A DNA stretch of 64,000 nt from Isoetes taiwanensis (lineage: Eukaryota > Streptophyta > Lycopodiopsida > Isoetales > Isoetaceae), in contig JAJEKV010000305.1 in the NCBI GenBank assembly GCA_021234155.1, forward strand, positions 1-64,000, written 5' to 3'. Numbering within the stretch: the first letter of the stretch is position 1; each line of letters opens with the position of its first letter. Below the pieces are notes generated by a model that ran no database searches, was not told where the DNA came from, and saw only the letters and a list, made by a program, of their open reading frames with translations. The translations under genes were made by a program, and so were the position numbers. Below, piece after piece: positions 1-10,870 of the stretch.

Positions 1-85
1 TGTTTCACACATGTTTCACCACGTATGTTTCACCACATGTGGTGACACATATGTGTTCACCATATTTCACCTTGTGTTTCACTAC
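1..85. repeat. Degenerate TTCACCACATG repeat
   Basis: Short repeats of the type TTTCACCAC and CACCACATGTGGTG fill the first bases. The same words recur near 2140-2180 and in a larger block at 6722-7110, so this is the edge of a dispersed simple repeat family. No gene is visible here. Confidence 0.55.
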
Positions 86-229
86 GTCTCTTCTCGGAAC
101 CGCAGAGATAGATCATACGAGACTTTTCTCTTGAAACTTTCCTTTTCCTTAAATTCTCTCGGTCCCATCAATTCCTCTCATCATCCTTTGGGATGACCGT
201 GCGAAAAATCATTATGGGATGGCGAAAAT

Positions 230-2020
230 TAATGACCTCAGGCAACCCAAAGCCGAGATGCCATTCTTCTTGCTCCGCCGAGTTCTGGTTTATTCACAAT
301 GATTCGGGGCGAGCAGTTTTCTGGCAGCCGGGTCCTTGAGGCGGTTTACAATTCTGGTTTACAGCTGGGTGGGAAGCGATTCGATTTCTGACTTCGGCGG
401 CTACTACGGCCCGGACATGGCCAACTTCACCTCTTGGATCGCAAAGCGATGGAGTCTTGAGATGGGACAATGTGACGGAGAAGAAGAGCCCTCCATACCA
501 TGCGAGAATGGATGGACATGCTCAGGAGGATCTGAAATTACTCTATTCACCGAGAATGAGAATATGACCACGTAAATGCTGAAAACTCTCACGGGGAGGT
601 TGAATTGTACACCCGGCTCGGACCTCTCAACTTACTCTGCCTCTTGAAATTTTTACACACGGCATCTTTGGCCCGTTCACCGCGTACTATTGACCGGGAT
701 GCAAAGGTTGAGACCTTTTGCGCTTAATGGCTACCAAGCCTTCACGCTAAGCGAGGTTCCTCTTTTTGTTATGATAGGTTGTTTCTGGGAGGACCAATTC
801 CTTCACTTCGAGGGGATATGTACTATCATCACAAGGCCTTGCGGGATGGACATGGACATTGCTATTACGTTTGGTAACTAACTCCACCATTATGGTTTTG
901 CTTTCCCTCGAATGGGAGCAAATAGGTGGGGAAGCTGACTATGGGCCACCGATTGGTGATCATAGAAGATGGCCGAGGAGGAGTTGGACCCCGGATCTCT
1001 TTTGATAGACCCACGGGGAATGAAAACAAGTGTATATAATCTGAAATGTAACCTTATGTAATCATTTTATATGTTTAATATAAATCTTCACTCTTCAATC
1101 TTTCTTGTTTAATTGGCAGGGGTGAAAGTGACACCTGGAAAAAATTACATTAAGGATGAGCGGAATGGGGACGAGAGAAACACATGATGAAACCCACCGG
1201 AAATCTGTCACATCAAATGCAAGTTCAATCATTCAAAAAGTCAATGTGGGGAAAGATTGGAGGGAAACCCTAAATCTAGTTTTGCATGCGGACATTGGCT
1301 TATCCCGATCCAGCTATGGCGGAAGAAAATAGAAGGAGAACACGGGCACAAACAATTCCTTGATTCAAATGCGATCATCTGGTAAGACCTATCTTTGGAG
1401 CAAATAAACCCGAGAACGAGGCGGATATTAGAGGCGGAGGACCCATGAATTCCGAGGTATTCTAGGCTTAAAACATAGGTTAATTCTGATGGGCTTAAAA
1501 TTAGAAGCCAAAGCATTGATTGGCGGTTGCCTTTCTTATTACTAATGATGTTGTTTTACGAGATGCGGTCGGGGAGACTATGAGAAAAATTTAAAGCGGG
1601 GTTAAGGGTGGGTGGTATGATTCCCGAGGATGAGTTCGCCTTTCTCCTCATGCTTGAGGAAGAGGATATGTTCATCGAACTAAAAGCGAGGAAATGATCC
1701 ATGCTTCACCATTAAAAAGTGCTCAGCGGGCCGGTACATGGAGACACAACAACTGAGACAATACTTTGTGAATCGTATCATAAGTGGGGCGTAAAAGCGA
1801 AGCTCATGTTTTAGTGTTGCTGGATTTCACCAACTATTCGGCCGAGAAAAACTTTGATGAAATCTTGGACATACTTGGAAGAACAAGAGTTCTGGATCTC
1901 ACAATCTGGGATCGATTGAGGCCCGATGTATGTCATCATTAACCTCTTCAAAAGCGGCTATTATTATATCTCTAATGCATTTTGATAATACTAGAAGCTC
2001 GAGGTTATAGTTTTCCCTGA
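230..2020 (+). other. Decayed coding-like region, family not recognised
   Basis: Short open stretches occur in changing plus-strand frames (for example 336-575, 690-881, 1605-1695 and 1810-1925), with amino acid composition like real protein but stops and frame changes every 50-80 codons. I cannot assign a family. The region is G-rich with many CGG words where repeats elsewhere in the window show CAG or CTG, so some frame changes may be sequencing errors. It is probably an old transposable element body. Confidence 0.25.
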
Positions 2021-2158
2021 TTTTTCTGCATACTTCATTTCATAAGAAGTATGAACTATTCTCTAAGGGTGTGGTAGATATCCATATGTATTTTTCTCCC
2101 CTTTGAAATATAAAAACAACTTTTGCACCACGGCTTCACCCACCAGTTTTCACCATTT

Positions 2159-2461
2159 TCACCTACGACTTTCACCACGGATGTCACCATAATCAGCCGG
2201 GGCATTGACCATTTTGACCGGTCGAGGAAAATGGAATGGCTCTCGGGATTTCACGATAGTATCTTGGCCTGATTTTGGTGACAAAGAATATATGGATCCC
2301 AAATTAGGTCCCACTGAATTGATATGAGGCCAAAATTCATTGAGCTTCTGCTTTTGTGCAAAGATTCTTGCAAGACCACTAACTTTTTGCTTGAGGGGAA
2401 TTACGTGTTTTTCTTTTGGGTTTCTTTTGAACTCTATTTCTTTTGAACCCGAGCCACCCAT
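2159..2461 (-). CDS. Hypothetical protein, 100 codons
   Basis: An uninterrupted reading frame with a basic, hydrophilic N-terminal half (many Lys and Glu around residues 5-40) and no recognised motif. It starts at an ATG and ends inside TTCACC repeats, which may have supplied the stop. The opposite strand has a competing 72-codon frame that looks less protein-like. No neighbour supports a function. It could be a fragment of a decayed element or chance. Confidence 0.18.
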   Translation of the reverse strand: MGGSGSKEIEFKRNPKEKHVIPLKQKVSGLARIFAQKQKLNEFWPHINSVGPNLGSIYSLSPKSGQDTIVKSREPFHFPRPVKMVNAPADYGDIRGESRR

Positions 2462-2814
2462 CTCATATTTTCCTATTTTTGAAGCTGGTTACCATATTTT
2501 TGTTAGTGTGCGAGATCATAGATTACGCACCTTCAAATTCCTTGTTTGCATTTTATAATTAATGACAAAAGTTCAGCTAAGCTCGAAAGAACGATGGAAA
2601 CTTCGAGAGAACAGTTAAAGCAAAACAAGTTCTATTGCAAAACAAGGACTATTGCAAAACAAGTTACGTCATTAATGAAAAGCCTTTACAAAGAATAGTC
2701 ACAAGGACTATTGCCAAAAAAATTGAAACCGGGGATTACAATACAAATCTAAACTAATCGGTAGGGGGCCATCTTGAGCTTTATATGGAGGTCGCCCATC
2801 GCAGGCATACATCT

Positions 2815-3087
2815 TCATTTCGAGGAGTCGCTCCTCGTCATCATAACCCTTGCATGCACCCACTCGAAAGCACCATAACGGGCGGCGGCTTGATGATCCA
2901 TGATGAGCTTCTCCACCTGCGGTGGAGTGAACTTGGCCACCACCCCACCCGGGCGGCCTCCTCTCGGTGGAGAAGAAGACGGATCCTCCACAGAAGCCTG
3001 GGATTCTCGAATCGTCGGGGCGGCGCGAAAAGGCGAGCACAATGGTCGGATAGTGTTCCTGCTGAGTGTAGTCTTGAACTTGGCCAT
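2815..3087 (-). CDS. Hypothetical protein, about 90 codons
   Basis: I start this frame at the internal ATG at 3087 because the sequence upstream is low-complexity Pro/Ser/His and reads into the satellite. The product begins MAKFKTTLSR and has a Pro/Gly/Arg linker. A soluble segment follows with the pattern FTPPQVEKLIMDHQ and then YGAFEWVHARV, which looks like genuine helix-forming protein. After the stop a second frame stays protein-like for about 25 codons, so the end may be frameshifted. I do not recognise the family; a retroelement gag-like or host origin is equally possible. Confidence 0.25.
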   Translation of the reverse strand: MAKFKTTLSRNTIRPLCSPFRAAPTIRESQASVEDPSSSPPRGGRPGGVVAKFTPPQVEKLIMDHQAAARYGAFEWVHARVMMTRSDSSK

Positions 3088-3259
3088 GGCGGAAGTGGAA
3101 GGAGATGGGCGGAATGGGGAAGGAGGAAGGAGATGGCGGAATAGGCGATGGGGGGAATGAAGCTGCGGGGCAGAATTTTTGGGAATAAAGGGATGCAAAT
3201 CGTAGGCATCCATCTGATTTTGGGAATGAAGAGGAAAGGGACGTTTGCATGCATGCCAC

Positions 3260-4145
3260 CTAGGTTCCAACATGCCCACAGTAAAGGGTCAAGCATGCCA
3301 CATAGACCGAAAAGCATGCCACCTAGGCTCCAACATGCCAAGGTGGCTCAAACATGCCACTAGGCTCCAACATGCCACGTAAGCCCCAACATGCCACCTA
3401 TGATTCACCACATGATTCACCACATGATTCACCAAATGCACCACATGCACCATTTGCATCACCAAACATGTTGGTCAATGGAAGTCAAACATGTAACAAA
3501 GGTCATGTAAAGGCTCAAGCATGCCAAGGTGGCTCAAATATGCCACCTAGGCTCCAACATGCCAAGGTCGCTCAAACATGCCACCTAGGCTCCAACATGC
3601 CACGTAAGCCCCAACATGCCACCTATGATTCACCACATGATTCACCAAATGCACCACATGATTCACCACATGCACCATTTGCATCACCAAACATGTTGGT
3701 CAATGGAAGTCAAACATGTAACAAAGGTCATGTAAAGGCTCAAACATGCCAAGGTGGCTCAAATATGCCACCTAGGCTCCAACATGCCAAGGTCGCTCAA
3801 ACATGCCACCTAGGCTCCAACATGCCACGTAAGCTCCAAACATGCCACCTATGATTCACCACATGATTCACCAAATGCACCACATGATTCACCACATGCA
3901 CCATTTGCATCACCAAACATGTTGGTCAATGAAAGTCAAACATGTAACAAAGGTCATGTAAAGGCTCAAGCATGCCAAGGTGGCTCCAATATGCCACCTA
4001 GGCTCAAACCGCCAAGGTGGCTCAAACATGCCACCTAGGCTCCAACATGCCCGCGTAAGCAAAGACATGCCACCTATGATTCACCACATGGTTCACCAAA
4101 GCGCACCACATGATTCACCACATGCACCATTTGCATCACCACATC
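3260..4145. repeat. 225-bp higher-order satellite
   Basis: A landmark word (CACGTAAGC) recurs at 3376, 3601, 3826 and, slightly altered, at 4051, an exact spacing of 225 bp each time. Each unit holds shorter repeats of the type GGCTCCAACATGCCAC and GATTCACCACAT. Because 225 is divisible by three, a 166-codon frame at 3354-3854 stays open and encodes a 75-residue repeat; I regard that as a by-product. The short core also occurs at 18425-19085. Confidence 0.9.
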
Positions 4146-4199
4146 TATCACGACATGTAACACCACATTGTCATGAATCTTTGAATACATCAATTTCTT

Positions 4200-4859
4200 C
4201 GGAGATTTGAACTCCACCGAGTGTTGCTCTACGGTCAGCGAGGAAAAAGTCTATTGTATACAATAGTATACAACAATGTACATTAGAGTGTCAATGAAAG
4301 AATAGGTTACAAGAATAACCTCTTTGGTTACAATAATACAAACATGTGATTACAAGTAAAGATCTATTGATTTGTCAACCTCGACTTCATTACTCTGACG
4401 ACGTGCTTCACAACATCAATCATCATTAGCTGGTGTCCAACATTTTCATGCAACTAGAAATTGGTACACCCCTGCAACAAACATATCCAGGCCTCACATT
4501 GGATGAGTAATACCTTCAAATTCTGAACTCACCTTGCATTGGGATAGTATGTCCAAGTCTCATTATTCTGCAGCCACAACATGCTTTACAAAGACACATA
4601 TAGCAAGACACATATATGCTTCGGAATGTCTTGGAGGTGTCTTTGCTTGGAATTCTGCTCTTGCTTTTTCTCCGAGACACTTCCGGCTGCAAAATTTATG
4701 ATTAGGTCACTATATGGGTCAAATTAAAAAGAAAGCGGGCACAAAAGGTTGGAAGTTACCTTGTGACTTACATTCACCAAACGATTTGTTCGGATCATAA
4801 ACGATGCATCTGCTGATTTGGCAGTTGGTGTGGAGCACCCTAAGAGCTTGACTTGACTT
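4200..4859. other. No gene seen
   Basis: AT-moderate sequence between the 225-bp satellite and the 655-bp tandem repeat. I see no protein-like frame, RNA gene or clear repeat, only short words shared with the neighbouring tandem unit near its end. Confidence 0.5.
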
Positions 4860-6603
4860 GGCACTTTAGATACACAAAGCGAGGAGAAGCAAAAGAGACT
4901 AAGCCAGCCCGGGATCTTGTTTTTATGGGGCTTACTCCCTTTTGAGTTTCCTTGATGTATCTAATTAAGCCACACCGAGTGGCGATGTCATCCTAGGGGG
5001 GCAAATTAGATAAATCAAAGCGTAAAAAACGAAGGAGACTAAGCCGGGGCTTACTCTCTTTTGAGTTTTCCTGCTTGATGTATCTAATTCGCCACCTAAA
5101 ATGAGTGGCGACCTCATCCTAGGGGGCAAATTAGACACATCAAACGGGACAAACGAAAAGAGACTAAGGGTGAAAGATTAGGAAGTCCACTAATCCTAAT
5201 TGGCATCTGTCCCTTACATCAGGCCCTTAGCATGTAAACTAAGCTACCTATAAGTGCTCACCTGTAAGTGCCTCAGTAGCTTGAAGTTGCTTTTGATCCT
5301 CCCTACTCACACCTAAGGCTTGTACCCATCTTTGTCAGAAAATTCATGACGGCAATTCTCAATGATTACAAAATCCGCAAAGTGAGCATAAATTTGTCAA
5401 TGAGAATACAATTATACTAAGCACTTCAGGAATTTTGTTATGAAGTACCTCAAGATTTGAAAGCAGACATGGAAGATGGTATTGGTATTTGCATTCACAA
5501 TCCGATTCAACAATCGAGGGGGCACTTTAGATACACAAAACGGGGAGAAGTAAAAGAGACTAAGCCGGCCGGGATCTTGTTTTATGTCGGGCTTACTCCT
5601 TTTCGAAGTTTCTGCATGATGTATCTAATTCGCCACACGAGTGGCGATGTCATCCTAGGGGGGCAAATTAGATACATCAACAAAACGGGAGACTAAGCGG
5701 GCTTACTCTCTTTTCGAGTTTCTGCTTGATGTATCTAGTCGCCACCTAAAATGAGTGGCGACCTCATCCTAGGGGCAAATTAGAGACATCAAAGCGGGGA
5801 CAAATGAAAGAGACTAAGCCGAGGTGAAAGATTAGGAAGTCCACTAATCCCTGGTGGCATCTGTCCCTTACATCAGGCCCTTAGCATGTAAACTAAGCTA
5901 CCTATAAGTGCTCACTGTAAGTGCCTGTTAGCTTGAAGTTGCTTTTGATCCTCCCTACTCACACCTAAGGCTTGTACCCATCTTTGTAGAAAATTCATGA
6001 CAGACAATTCTCAATGATTACAAATCCCGCAAAGTGAACATAAATTTGTCAATGAGAATACAATTATACTAAACACCGGGGGAATTTTGTTATGAAGTAC
6101 CTCAAGAAGAGGCGGACATGGAAGATGGTATTGGTGACTGCATTCAGCAATCCGCATTCAGCAATCCCAGGGGGCACTTTAGATACACAAAACAGGAGAA
6201 GCAAAAGAGACTAAGCCAGCCAGGATCTTGTTTTATGTCGGGCTTACTCCCTTTTTCGAAGTTTCAAGATGATGTATCTAATTCGCCACCTGAGTGAGCG
6301 ATGTCATCCTAGGGGGCAAATTAGATACATCAAACAGAAAACGAAGGAGACTAAGCCAGGCTTACTCTCTTTTCGAGTTTCCTGCTTGATGTATCTAATT
6401 CGCCACCTAAAATGAGTGGCGACCTCATCCTAGGGGCAAATTAGACACATCAAAGCAGGACAAACGAAAAGAGACTAAGCCGGGGTGAAAGATTAGGAAG
6501 TCCACTAATCCTAATTGGCATCTATATGGGGCCCTTACATCGGGCCCTTAGCATGTAAACTAAGCTACCTATAAGTGCTCACCGTAAGTGCCTCGGTAGC
6601 TTG
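4860..6603. repeat. Tandem repeat of about 655 bp, 2.6 copies
   Basis: Units start with GGCACTTTAGATACAC at 4860, 5521 and 6173; the third copy stops near 6603. Each unit contains two imperfect inverted repeats, for example GATGTATCTAATT at 5618-5630 facing AATTAGATACATC at 5666-5678, with a GCCAC/GTGGC pair inside. Differences between copies cluster at CAG, CCTG and CAGG words. No coding potential is convincing. Confidence 0.9.
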
Positions 6604-6721
6604 AGCAGACTTACTACACTTTGAATCACCGATCTTGCCTTACTGAATCGCTTACGATCTTGTAGAGTTGATCCATTCTCGGTGTCTGTTGAATTCAACC
6701 GAAAGTAATCCAAGGTTAGTA

Positions 6722-7110
6722 CCACATGACACACTTGGGCACCACTTTACATCATGACAAACTTTTGCACCACAAATGGCGTCATATTCACCACATGTGG
6801 TGTGGCATGTGGCACTGGGGGTGGCGTCATATTCACCACATGTGGTGTGGCATGTAACACCAAACTGGTGCCACATGACACACCACAATGCACCCAAGGC
6901 ACCACATATGGCAATCCATTACCGCAGCACCACAAATGGCGTCCAAAGACACCACATGTGGTGCAAAATGTGGATCCATAGTGGTGCCACATTAGACACC
7001 ACATGTGGCACCACAATGCAAAGAAGGCACCACATCCAGGCAGGCATCCACCACCCCATATGTGGCGGTATGGCGTGGTGCAATATTTAAGCCTTTAGCG
7101 ATTGGCACCA
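6722..7110. repeat. CACCACATGTGGTG palindromic repeat block
   Basis: The 14-bp palindrome CACCACATGTGGTG or its halves (CACCACA, TGTGGTG) recur about every 20-40 bp. Two units near 6776-6862 are almost identical. The frames that appear open across it are repeat artefacts. The words CACATGTG contain E-box and G-box-like cores, but no promoter context is visible. Confidence 0.75.
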
Positions 7111-7377
7111 CATATGGCGCACAATCCACCATTCACAAGTATCACCATATCTAACATCACATATGACACTAAGTATAGAAACATATGGAAGCCAATTCAC
7201 TATTAGGATAAGGTACCATGTTTGGTACTATATGTGACACTACATATGCTACAAACTACATTATTAACATATAATTGGCACCATATGATCTGTCTGCCCC
7301 GTAACACATTTGGAGCTACATACTCATCGTGGAACTGAAATTATCCACCACAACTCGAAACTAGCAGCACAAATTTC
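7111..7377. other. Decayed edge of the CACCACATG repeat
   Basis: AT-rich sequence with worn copies of ACCACATATG and ACACTA words. It grades out of the repeat block before it. No gene is seen. Confidence 0.4.
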
Positions 7378-7817
7378 CTACACATAACTCACAACACACC
7401 CAAATGAAGAAGTAAGTGGTGTACCTGATTGTTCAAGCTTGCTAGACCTTGCTTTGGAAAATAACAGCCCAATATTAAATTGCATCATATGGTGGTTCGA
7501 GAAGAAGAGGGTTGAAAAGTACCTATTTTTTTCGATTGATTTTCCCGAGATTCTTCTTACGACTTGAGGAGGCTTGAATTGTGGCCTAGTCATTTCAAGA
7601 GAGGAAGCATCATCTCGTGGCAGGTTGCTCGCTTCCACACTATTTGAAATGCTTGCATGCTTCCTCTTACGTTGGGACGGAGAGTCTTGGACCCTTTTTC
7701 TCTTAACTGTTGCCCGTTAAACTCAACCCGGTTTATTTCTTTTCCTTTTGTGTGAAGGTAACACGCACTTGACCATAGTCTGCGTGAGGCCATCATGCCT
7801 CCCCGGGCACACTTCAC
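7378..7817 (-). pseudogene. Unrecognised minus-strand coding remnant
   Basis: Two overlapping minus-strand frames (7590-7817 and 7378-7638) together give a basic, protein-like sequence that changes frame once near 7600-7640. The first part contains WSSACYLHTKG and a Lys/Arg-rich stretch; the second has QVVRRISGKSIEKNRY. Neither resembles a family I know. It lies just outside the palindrome module that begins near 8.2 kb and may be the remnant of another element. Confidence 0.2.
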
Positions 7818-8111
7818 GCCTTGTGATTTTTTTTGTAAAGGCTCATTATACCTCTCCTTGCTCGAGATTCTTCAACTTTGCATGATGAAACAAAACAATA
7901 TTCTAAACAACGAGAATCATGGGCATCCAGAATCTAGAATGCAACCCACCGTAAGTGGATTTTCCTAATACTTTCGGTCCCCAAACGGACTCGATTTCTT
8001 CTTGTGTGGCGTAAGATGCTTTTCTTGCCCTACATTTCCTTGTAGGTGTATCCCGTGGCATTCAAGTCCCGGTATGATCGAGAGCCATTTCGTGATCGAT
8101 CTTCTTGCCGT

Positions 8112-8240
8112 AAATCAGAAATGGTCTTGGCGGATTAAGGAGCGTGATCGAAGTTTTTGAGGGAAAATGAAAATTCAGAATCAGAAATGGTCTTGCCGGA
8201 TTAAGGGAGCGTGATCAGAGTTTTTGAGGGAAAATGATCG
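8112..8240. repeat. Tandem duplication, period about 66 bp
   Basis: The segment reading AATCAGAAATGGTCTTG through TTTTTGAGGGAAAATGA occurs twice, near 8115-8168 and 8181-8236. The copies differ mainly at GGCGG/GCCGG and CGA/CAGA, the same kind of difference seen in the 655-bp repeat. It sits at the outer edge of the palindrome module. Confidence 0.7.
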
Positions 8241-8673
8241 TGTACGTTGCTGAATAAGCCTGAATAAGACTGAAAGGACAAAATTTTGAATAAGTAATCA
8301 TGTGTATTTTTGAAAAAATAACTCCCTCTCCCACTACAAATTCGGTAGTTCCCACCACACTTAGCACCCAAAAATGTGGTGCTAAAATGCACGTTTTTGT
8401 TCCACTACAACATGCTTTCACCCTCAACTTTTGCAAGACAGCAGGGAACTGGAATGCATTGCATGGAGGCGTCTTCTCATTCTGCGTATTAAAATGCACC
8501 ATGGTTTTTTTGGTGTCTGCGATGTAATAACCTATGTGGAAATGCTCAAAGCAGCTGACTAAGCGTGGACTACCACCATGTCCTTTGACGTTCGTCTTCA
8601 GCCTGCCAAATAGTACAGTAATTGTAAATTAGCAGGAAGAAAACATGAAAATAAGTAAGCCTAGTTGTGTAGC

Positions 8674-8772
8674 GGTATAATTTTATACCACGGTTGCCTT
8701 GTTGTATACATTTATACCAGCTCCAGCCGTATAAATTTGTACAGCAAGGCAACCGTGGTATAAATTTATACC
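8674..8772. repeat. Intronic GGTATAAATTTATACC sites and hairpin
   Basis: Four copies or near copies of the 16-bp palindrome, at 8674, 8704, 8728 and 8757, lie in the intron 8603-8818. Those in the middle form a larger hairpin: ACCACGGTTGCCTTG near 8688 faces its reverse complement ending at 8759, with TATACATTTATACC and GTATAAATTTGTAC halves inside. Confidence 0.85.
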
Positions 8773-9669
8773 GTAGGATTATAGTAAAAACAAAAGTATT
8801 AACGAATGTAAAGCTTACCAAATATAGTTCTCGAAGCCGGCGTTGCAGACCGCTCCTATAGGTTTGAGCATGGGCATGGTCTGCAGGTCGGAATGAAAAA
8901 TAAGTGTCCACAACTGTCCCCAACCTGGTGCAATCACCCTGTACAACTCTATACAAGCAGTCCTGGCCAAACATTGTAAAATCTTTCGTAGCTATTGTCA
9001 AAACTGCTAGAGCCGACTACTTTTCCCTGTTCAATGGCCTTTAGTCTCTGCCTTTCCTCTTTGGCCCTACGAACCAGGTTCAAAAAGCCTGCTGGTAGCC
9101 CTTTCTTCTTGTTCTGTACAGTGAGACAAAAGCACAAAGACAAAACATGTTTTCTGCAAAACTCACCCAGCCACTGAAGTTAACTGCGTGCTCTCTGATT
9201 GTGCAGTCTGTCGTACAAGTTGGATAAAGAAGCTTGCACTCCTCCCAGTCTTCTAGGTTTAGTTGCTTCATTAACTCGAACTGGCAAGTGACAATGTCCT
9301 TCTAACTGGAAAAAGAAAAAGGTTGTAATTCAAAGTGAAGAAAAGACGTGCACGACAAAGCAAATGCGGCTTACGTCTTAGCCTCCTTAGCCATTTCATC
9401 TAGAGTGAATTCTTTGGCGACAACTTTCTCTAAAAGACACACAATAATTTCCTTGCTCTTTAGACCCTGTAGTTGCGTCCACGGCACAATGCTCATGTTC
9501 TTTTGCTTTATCTCACTACTTTTTTTTGGTTTTTTTCCACTGGAGCTAGTTTGTTCTTTAAGTTCACCATCCTCGAACATGCAGAAAATTCTTTCTTGAA
9601 GATCCCACACCTGTTAAAGGTCAAAGTCAAGTAGTTTAGTGTTAAAGATCGTAACAGAGCTTAAGCCAC

Positions 9670-9880
9670 GGTATAAATTTATACCATGCCCGGGCTCGAT
9701 ATGAATGTATACCGTGCATAACTGCGGTATAAATTTATACCGCGTCCTCCAACGGTATAAATTTATACCGATCCAGGGCTTGGTATAAATTTATACCGTT
9801 CGGTATAAATTTATACCGTTGGAGGATGCGGTAGTAATTTGAACAGTGGCACCCTTCCATGGTTGGTATAAATTTATACA
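9670..9880. repeat. Intronic GGTATAAATTTATACC cluster
   Basis: Perfect copies start at 9670, 9726, 9754, 9782 and 9802, with variants at 9699 and 9865. All are in the intron 9611-9952. The flank CCTCCAAC before 9754 reappears inverted (GTTGGAGG) after 9802, so the cluster is part of a larger inverted repeat. An isolated variant at 10831 lies in the next upstream intron. Confidence 0.9.
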
Positions 9881-9952
9881 GCTCAAGGCTGCTACACAGT
9901 TTAAACCACGCTTAACAGACTATTCAAAGACTAATTTAAAATTTGTACTTAC

Positions 9953-10640
9953 TTGGCCATCTCTGAAAGCAAGCTGGAAGTAGTTGTCCTACTGCTTCAC
10001 AGCCATGATGGGCTTCTTATCTGAATCATAACTTAGGCAACACTCAGTCACACAGGCTTCCCGAAGTTCTTGGAGCTTGTTCTTCTGTTTTTTAAAGTCC
10101 TCTCCATGCATTTGTTTGAACTCCACACACTCTCGGTGCATGAATCGGATTTTGTCTATAAGGCTCATCTTTAATCTGAAATCATTGTCGAGATTATGGC
10201 TCACGGCAATGACTTTCGCCTCTTCGTCTGTTAGCCCCACATAAATGTACGCTTCCACGCTCTTCCAGACCTCGTTTCGACTTTCTTCTTTTGATAGTTC
10301 TTTTCTTGTTTTGTAACTATGTGTGCCACCAAGAACATAATACGTATAATTCTCGAAGTCAGCCTTCCTATAATGTTTTAGTTCCGTGACCTGACTTCTG
10401 TCAACCATGACAACAAGTGGCGACACATGTGCGTGTGGATTCCTTCTCATTCTTTGCTTTAGGATAGCCACATGTGCCGCGTATAACTTTCTCACCTGAA
10501 GCACTCTGACCCTATCTTCATTTTTTGGTGGCCTCTTGATCGTGCTCAGTGTCAACGAAATAGGTTGCTTTAGCAGCTTGGTCTCATTAACCCTTTTCAA
10601 AATAGCACTCGACTTAGGGCCGCAAAACAATATCTGCCCC
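9953..10640 (-). CDS. ParB-like domain exon
   Basis: About 215 residues. Features of the ParB/Srx-type fold appear in order: a helix KLYAAHVAILKQRM, a strand PLVVMVD, then YYVLGGTHSYKTRKEL at the place of the family signature GxxR/H-xx-A, and YVGLTDEEAKVIAVSHNLDN at the place of the usual (E)N-x-x-R segment. In prokaryotes this domain precedes DNA-binding or methylase domains. Here the following exons are methyltransferase-like. An in-frame TAG sits 13 codons before the GTAAGT donor at 9952, between AVKQ and DNYFQLAF; a former CAG is the simplest explanation. Assignment is by pattern only. Confidence 0.5.
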
Positions 10641-10870
10641 CTTACCTTTCGTCACCACCACTTCCTCCTCTTCCTCTTCTTGTTCCTCTTCCGGTTCGCT
10701 TTCTTTCTCCACGTCGTCCTTAGCACGTGGGCTACCACAGACCCTTGATCATGACCTTCTCATCACAGAGTGTCACTGATGACAAAATGTCCACGATGTT
10801 CTGTAGTGTAGGGTAAATTAGGAAGCTGACGGTATAAAGTTATACGGTAAAGCCACAGAGAACAACTTAC

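Noticed and set aside
3354-3854. 166-codon open frame as a gene
   Set aside because: It is the 225-bp satellite read in frame; the unit being divisible by three explains the openness.
6754-7090. Open frames in the CACCACATGTGGTG block
   Set aside because: All six frames are partly open because of the repeat; composition is not protein-like.
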